This document shows, one piece after another, positions 6,275-7,625 of a stretch of 7,625 nucleotides of DNA; position 1 is the first letter of the stretch, and each line of letters opens with the position of its first letter. Made by a program: the position numbers and the translations under genes. Source of the DNA: Aquirufa sp. (lineage in GTDB: Bacteria; Bacteroidota; Bacteroidia; Cytophagales; Spirosomataceae); the NCBI GenBank assembly GCA_030833145.1, contig JAURHT010000094.1:1-7625 (forward strand), given 5' to 3'. The notes under the pieces were generated by a model. It was not told the origin of the DNA and did no database searches. It saw only the letters and a list, made by a program, of their open reading frames with translations.

Positions 6275-7153
6275 ATGTTTAAGTATGTTGTTTTATTTTT
6301 CGCTTTGGCGATCGGTATAACGAGTTGTTCTGTGGAGAATCCCGTAGAGCAAGAGGTTGCAAAGAATAATACAGATATTCAAAACTATTTAAAACAGCGT
6401 AACCTAACCTACCAAAGTACGTCAGATGGAATGTATTATTCCATCGTTTCTGCTGGTGCTACCGCAGTTCCAGCGCCGGCTGATTTAGTAACGCTTCACT
6501 ACAAATTATCCCTATTAGATGGGACTTTTGTGGATTCTACGTCTAAAGTAGCGAACCAGTCTAAATCCATTATTTACGGTGTATCTCAAAGTTTATTTAC
6601 ACGACCTGTTTCCCTGATGAAAGTGGGAGATAAAGGTACTTTTTTACTACCTTCTTCTTTAGCTTTTGGCGCAAATACGTTTGGAAACGTTCCGGCTTAT
6701 GCCGTGATCAAAGCAGAGGTAGAAGTGGTTTCCATTAAGAACCAAGCGGATCAAATTGCATCTATGCAAACCACTTATGGATTTACAACACCAGAGAAAA
6801 CAACCTCAGGTTTAGTTTTTCAAAAAACGGCAGAAAATCCAACAGGTACAGCGGTTGTGTTAGGTCAAATAGTCAAGGTAAATTATGTGGGACGTTTAGG
6901 CTATGGGTATATCCAAACGGATGCCTCAAACAAAGTGATTTACGATTCTAAATTTGGTTCAGGAACGCTAACTTTTACCGCCGGGGCTGGCCAATTAATC
7001 GCAGGATTTGAGGAAACTGTTCTGAAAATGAAAGTGGGAGAAAAGGCGAAAGCCATTTTACCTTACGGCATTGCCTATGGTACTGCAGGGAATTCAACTA
7101 TACCAGGTTATTCTCCTTTGTATTTTGAGATTGAAGTAGTTTCTGCTCAGTAA
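6275..7153 (+). CDS. FKBP-type peptidyl-prolyl isomerase lipoprotein 3 (two FKBP-fold domains)
   Basis: The 292-aa protein has a lipoprotein signal ending in GITSC (Cys18, good lipobox). The N-terminal FKBP-like domain (about 48-154) retains more of the fold than its paralogues: LHYKLSLLDGTFVDST (Tyr76, Asp87), Phe108 in the tryptophan position, and LPSSLAFG with Phe131 replacing the 80s-loop tyrosine. A linker (155-170) joins it to the C-terminal domain (about 172-292) with Tyr204, Asp224, Leu241-Ile242, Phe245, LPYGIAYG (Tyr268) and Phe284. In this second domain the distance from Tyr204 to Asp224 is 20 residues against 11 in lipoprotein 2, so about nine residues are inserted in the hairpin (around 208-222, GYGYIQTDASNK). 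The TAA stop overlaps the rdgB ATG as TAATG, indicating translational coupling. Expected role: folding of exported or surface proteins at proline bonds; clients unknown. Confidence 0.88.
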   Translation: MFKYVVLFFALAIGITSCSVENPVEQEVAKNNTDIQNYLKQRNLTYQSTSDGMYYSIVSAGATAVPAPADLVTLHYKLSLLDGTFVDSTSKVANQSKSIIYGVSQSLFTRPVSLMKVGDKGTFLLPSSLAFGANTFGNVPAYAVIKAEVEVVSIKNQADQIASMQTTYGFTTPEKTTSGLVFQKTAENPTGTAVVLGQIVKVNYVGRLGYGYIQTDASNKVIYDSKFGSGTLTFTAGAGQLIAGFEETVLKMKVGEKAKAILPYGIAYGTAGNSTIPGYSPLYFEIEVVSAQ

Positions 7154-7625
7154 TGCTCCCTATTCTTTATCTAGCGACCCAAAACAAGCACAAAGTAGAA
7201 GAACTCAGTGCCTTGTTGCAAGATCATTTTAACGTCCTTGATTTAAGCACTTTAGCTCTTACAGAAGAGATTCCTGAAACGGGATCTACCTTAACTGAGA
7301 ACTCCTTACAAAAAGCCCGTTATATCGCAGAGAAATTCCATGTCTCTTGTTTAGCAGATGATTCAGGACTCGAAGTGGAAGTTCTAAATGGAGCTCCAGG
7401 TGTTTATTCTGCCCGTTATGCAGGAGAACCTAAAGATGACCAAGAGAATCTTCAATTGCTACTACGTAATTTAGCTGGGATTACAAATCGCCACGCGCGC
7501 TTTGTCACTGTTTTGACTTATTATTCAGATGGTTCTTACCATTCTTTCGAAGGGGAGATAAAAGGGACAATCGTGGAGGCGCCAAGGGGTACGCAAGGCT
7601 TTGGTTATGATCCTGTTTTTCAGCC
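7153..7625 (+). CDS. rdgB: XTP/dITP diphosphatase (RdgB/HAM1 family), 3' end cut by window edge
   Basis: I translated 157 codons from the ATG at 7153-7155 to the edge without a stop. The family motifs are all visible: LATQNKHKVEEL (residues 7-18) for phosphate binding, ETGSTLTENSLQKA (42-55), CLADDSGLEVEVLNGAPGVYSAR in pieces from 67 with the catalytic Asp69-Asp70-Ser71-Gly72, ARFVTVLTY (115-123), and GFGYDPVF (149-156) for base recognition. The enzyme hydrolyses non-canonical purine triphosphates (ITP, dITP, XTP) to monophosphates and pyrophosphate, keeping deaminated bases out of DNA and RNA. Full-length members are about 190-200 aa, so roughly 35-40 residues lie beyond the window. The start overlaps the third FKBP stop by one base (TAATG). 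Confidence 0.96.
   Translation, partial: MLPILYLATQNKHKVEELSALLQDHFNVLDLSTLALTEEIPETGSTLTENSLQKARYIAEKFHVSCLADDSGLEVEVLNGAPGVYSARYAGEPKDDQENLQLLLRNLAGITNRHARFVTVLTYYSDGSYHSFEGEIKGTIVEAPRGTQGFGYDPVFQ

Noticed and set aside
6271..6290. Direct repeat AAGTATGTT twice at the start of FKBP 3
   Set aside because: Two 9-bp copies 10 bp apart are short and partly reflect coding of MFKYV. I see no functional structure.

Overview
The window looks like ordinary chromosomal DNA from a member of the Bacteroidota, possibly Cytophagales-like, although the genus cannot be named from the sequence. Three observations support this. Translation starts lack Shine-Dalgarno sequences and sit behind A/T-rich leaders. 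Promoter-like TTG-N19/20-TAnnTTTG elements, the Bacteroidota sigma factor pattern, lie in the two divergent intergenic gaps. The protein families (DUF177 upstream of bL32, and FKBP lipoproteins with SC lipoboxes next to a DHH phosphoesterase) also fit the phylum. Coding density is very high, and I see no mobile element, RNA gene or CRISPR array.

Layout: (1) 20-765, minus strand: a DUF177/YceD-like protein followed by rpmF (bL32), the usual ribosome-assembly pair. (2) 766-853: a divergent intergenic region with a perfect 12-bp inverted repeat whose arms each carry a -7-like box. (3) 854-3062, plus strand: a PAP2 membrane phosphatase overlapping an ArnT-like GT-C glycosyltransferase by 23 nt, a probable lipid-linked envelope modification pair. 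(4) 3063-3473, minus strand: ndk, converging on the glycosyltransferase with no spacer. (5) 3474-3543: a second divergent region with overlapping promoter-like elements. (6) 3544 to the right edge, plus strand: one tight gene string made of a DHH/DHHA1 phosphoesterase (NrnA-like), three consecutive two-domain FKBP-type prolyl isomerase lipoproteins, and rdgB, which is cut by the edge.

The last string joins nucleotide housekeeping (NrnA-like, RdgB, with divergent Ndk) to envelope protein folding (three lipoproteins with six FKBP-fold domains in all). In each lipoprotein the C-terminal FKBP domain keeps the catalytic-pocket residues while the N-terminal one is eroded. The first lipoprotein has the codon bias of a highly expressed gene and occupies the place where I recall gldI (gliding-motility FKBP lipoprotein) in flavobacteria. 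This FKBP cluster is the most unusual part of the window. Nothing here clearly amounts to a new biological system.
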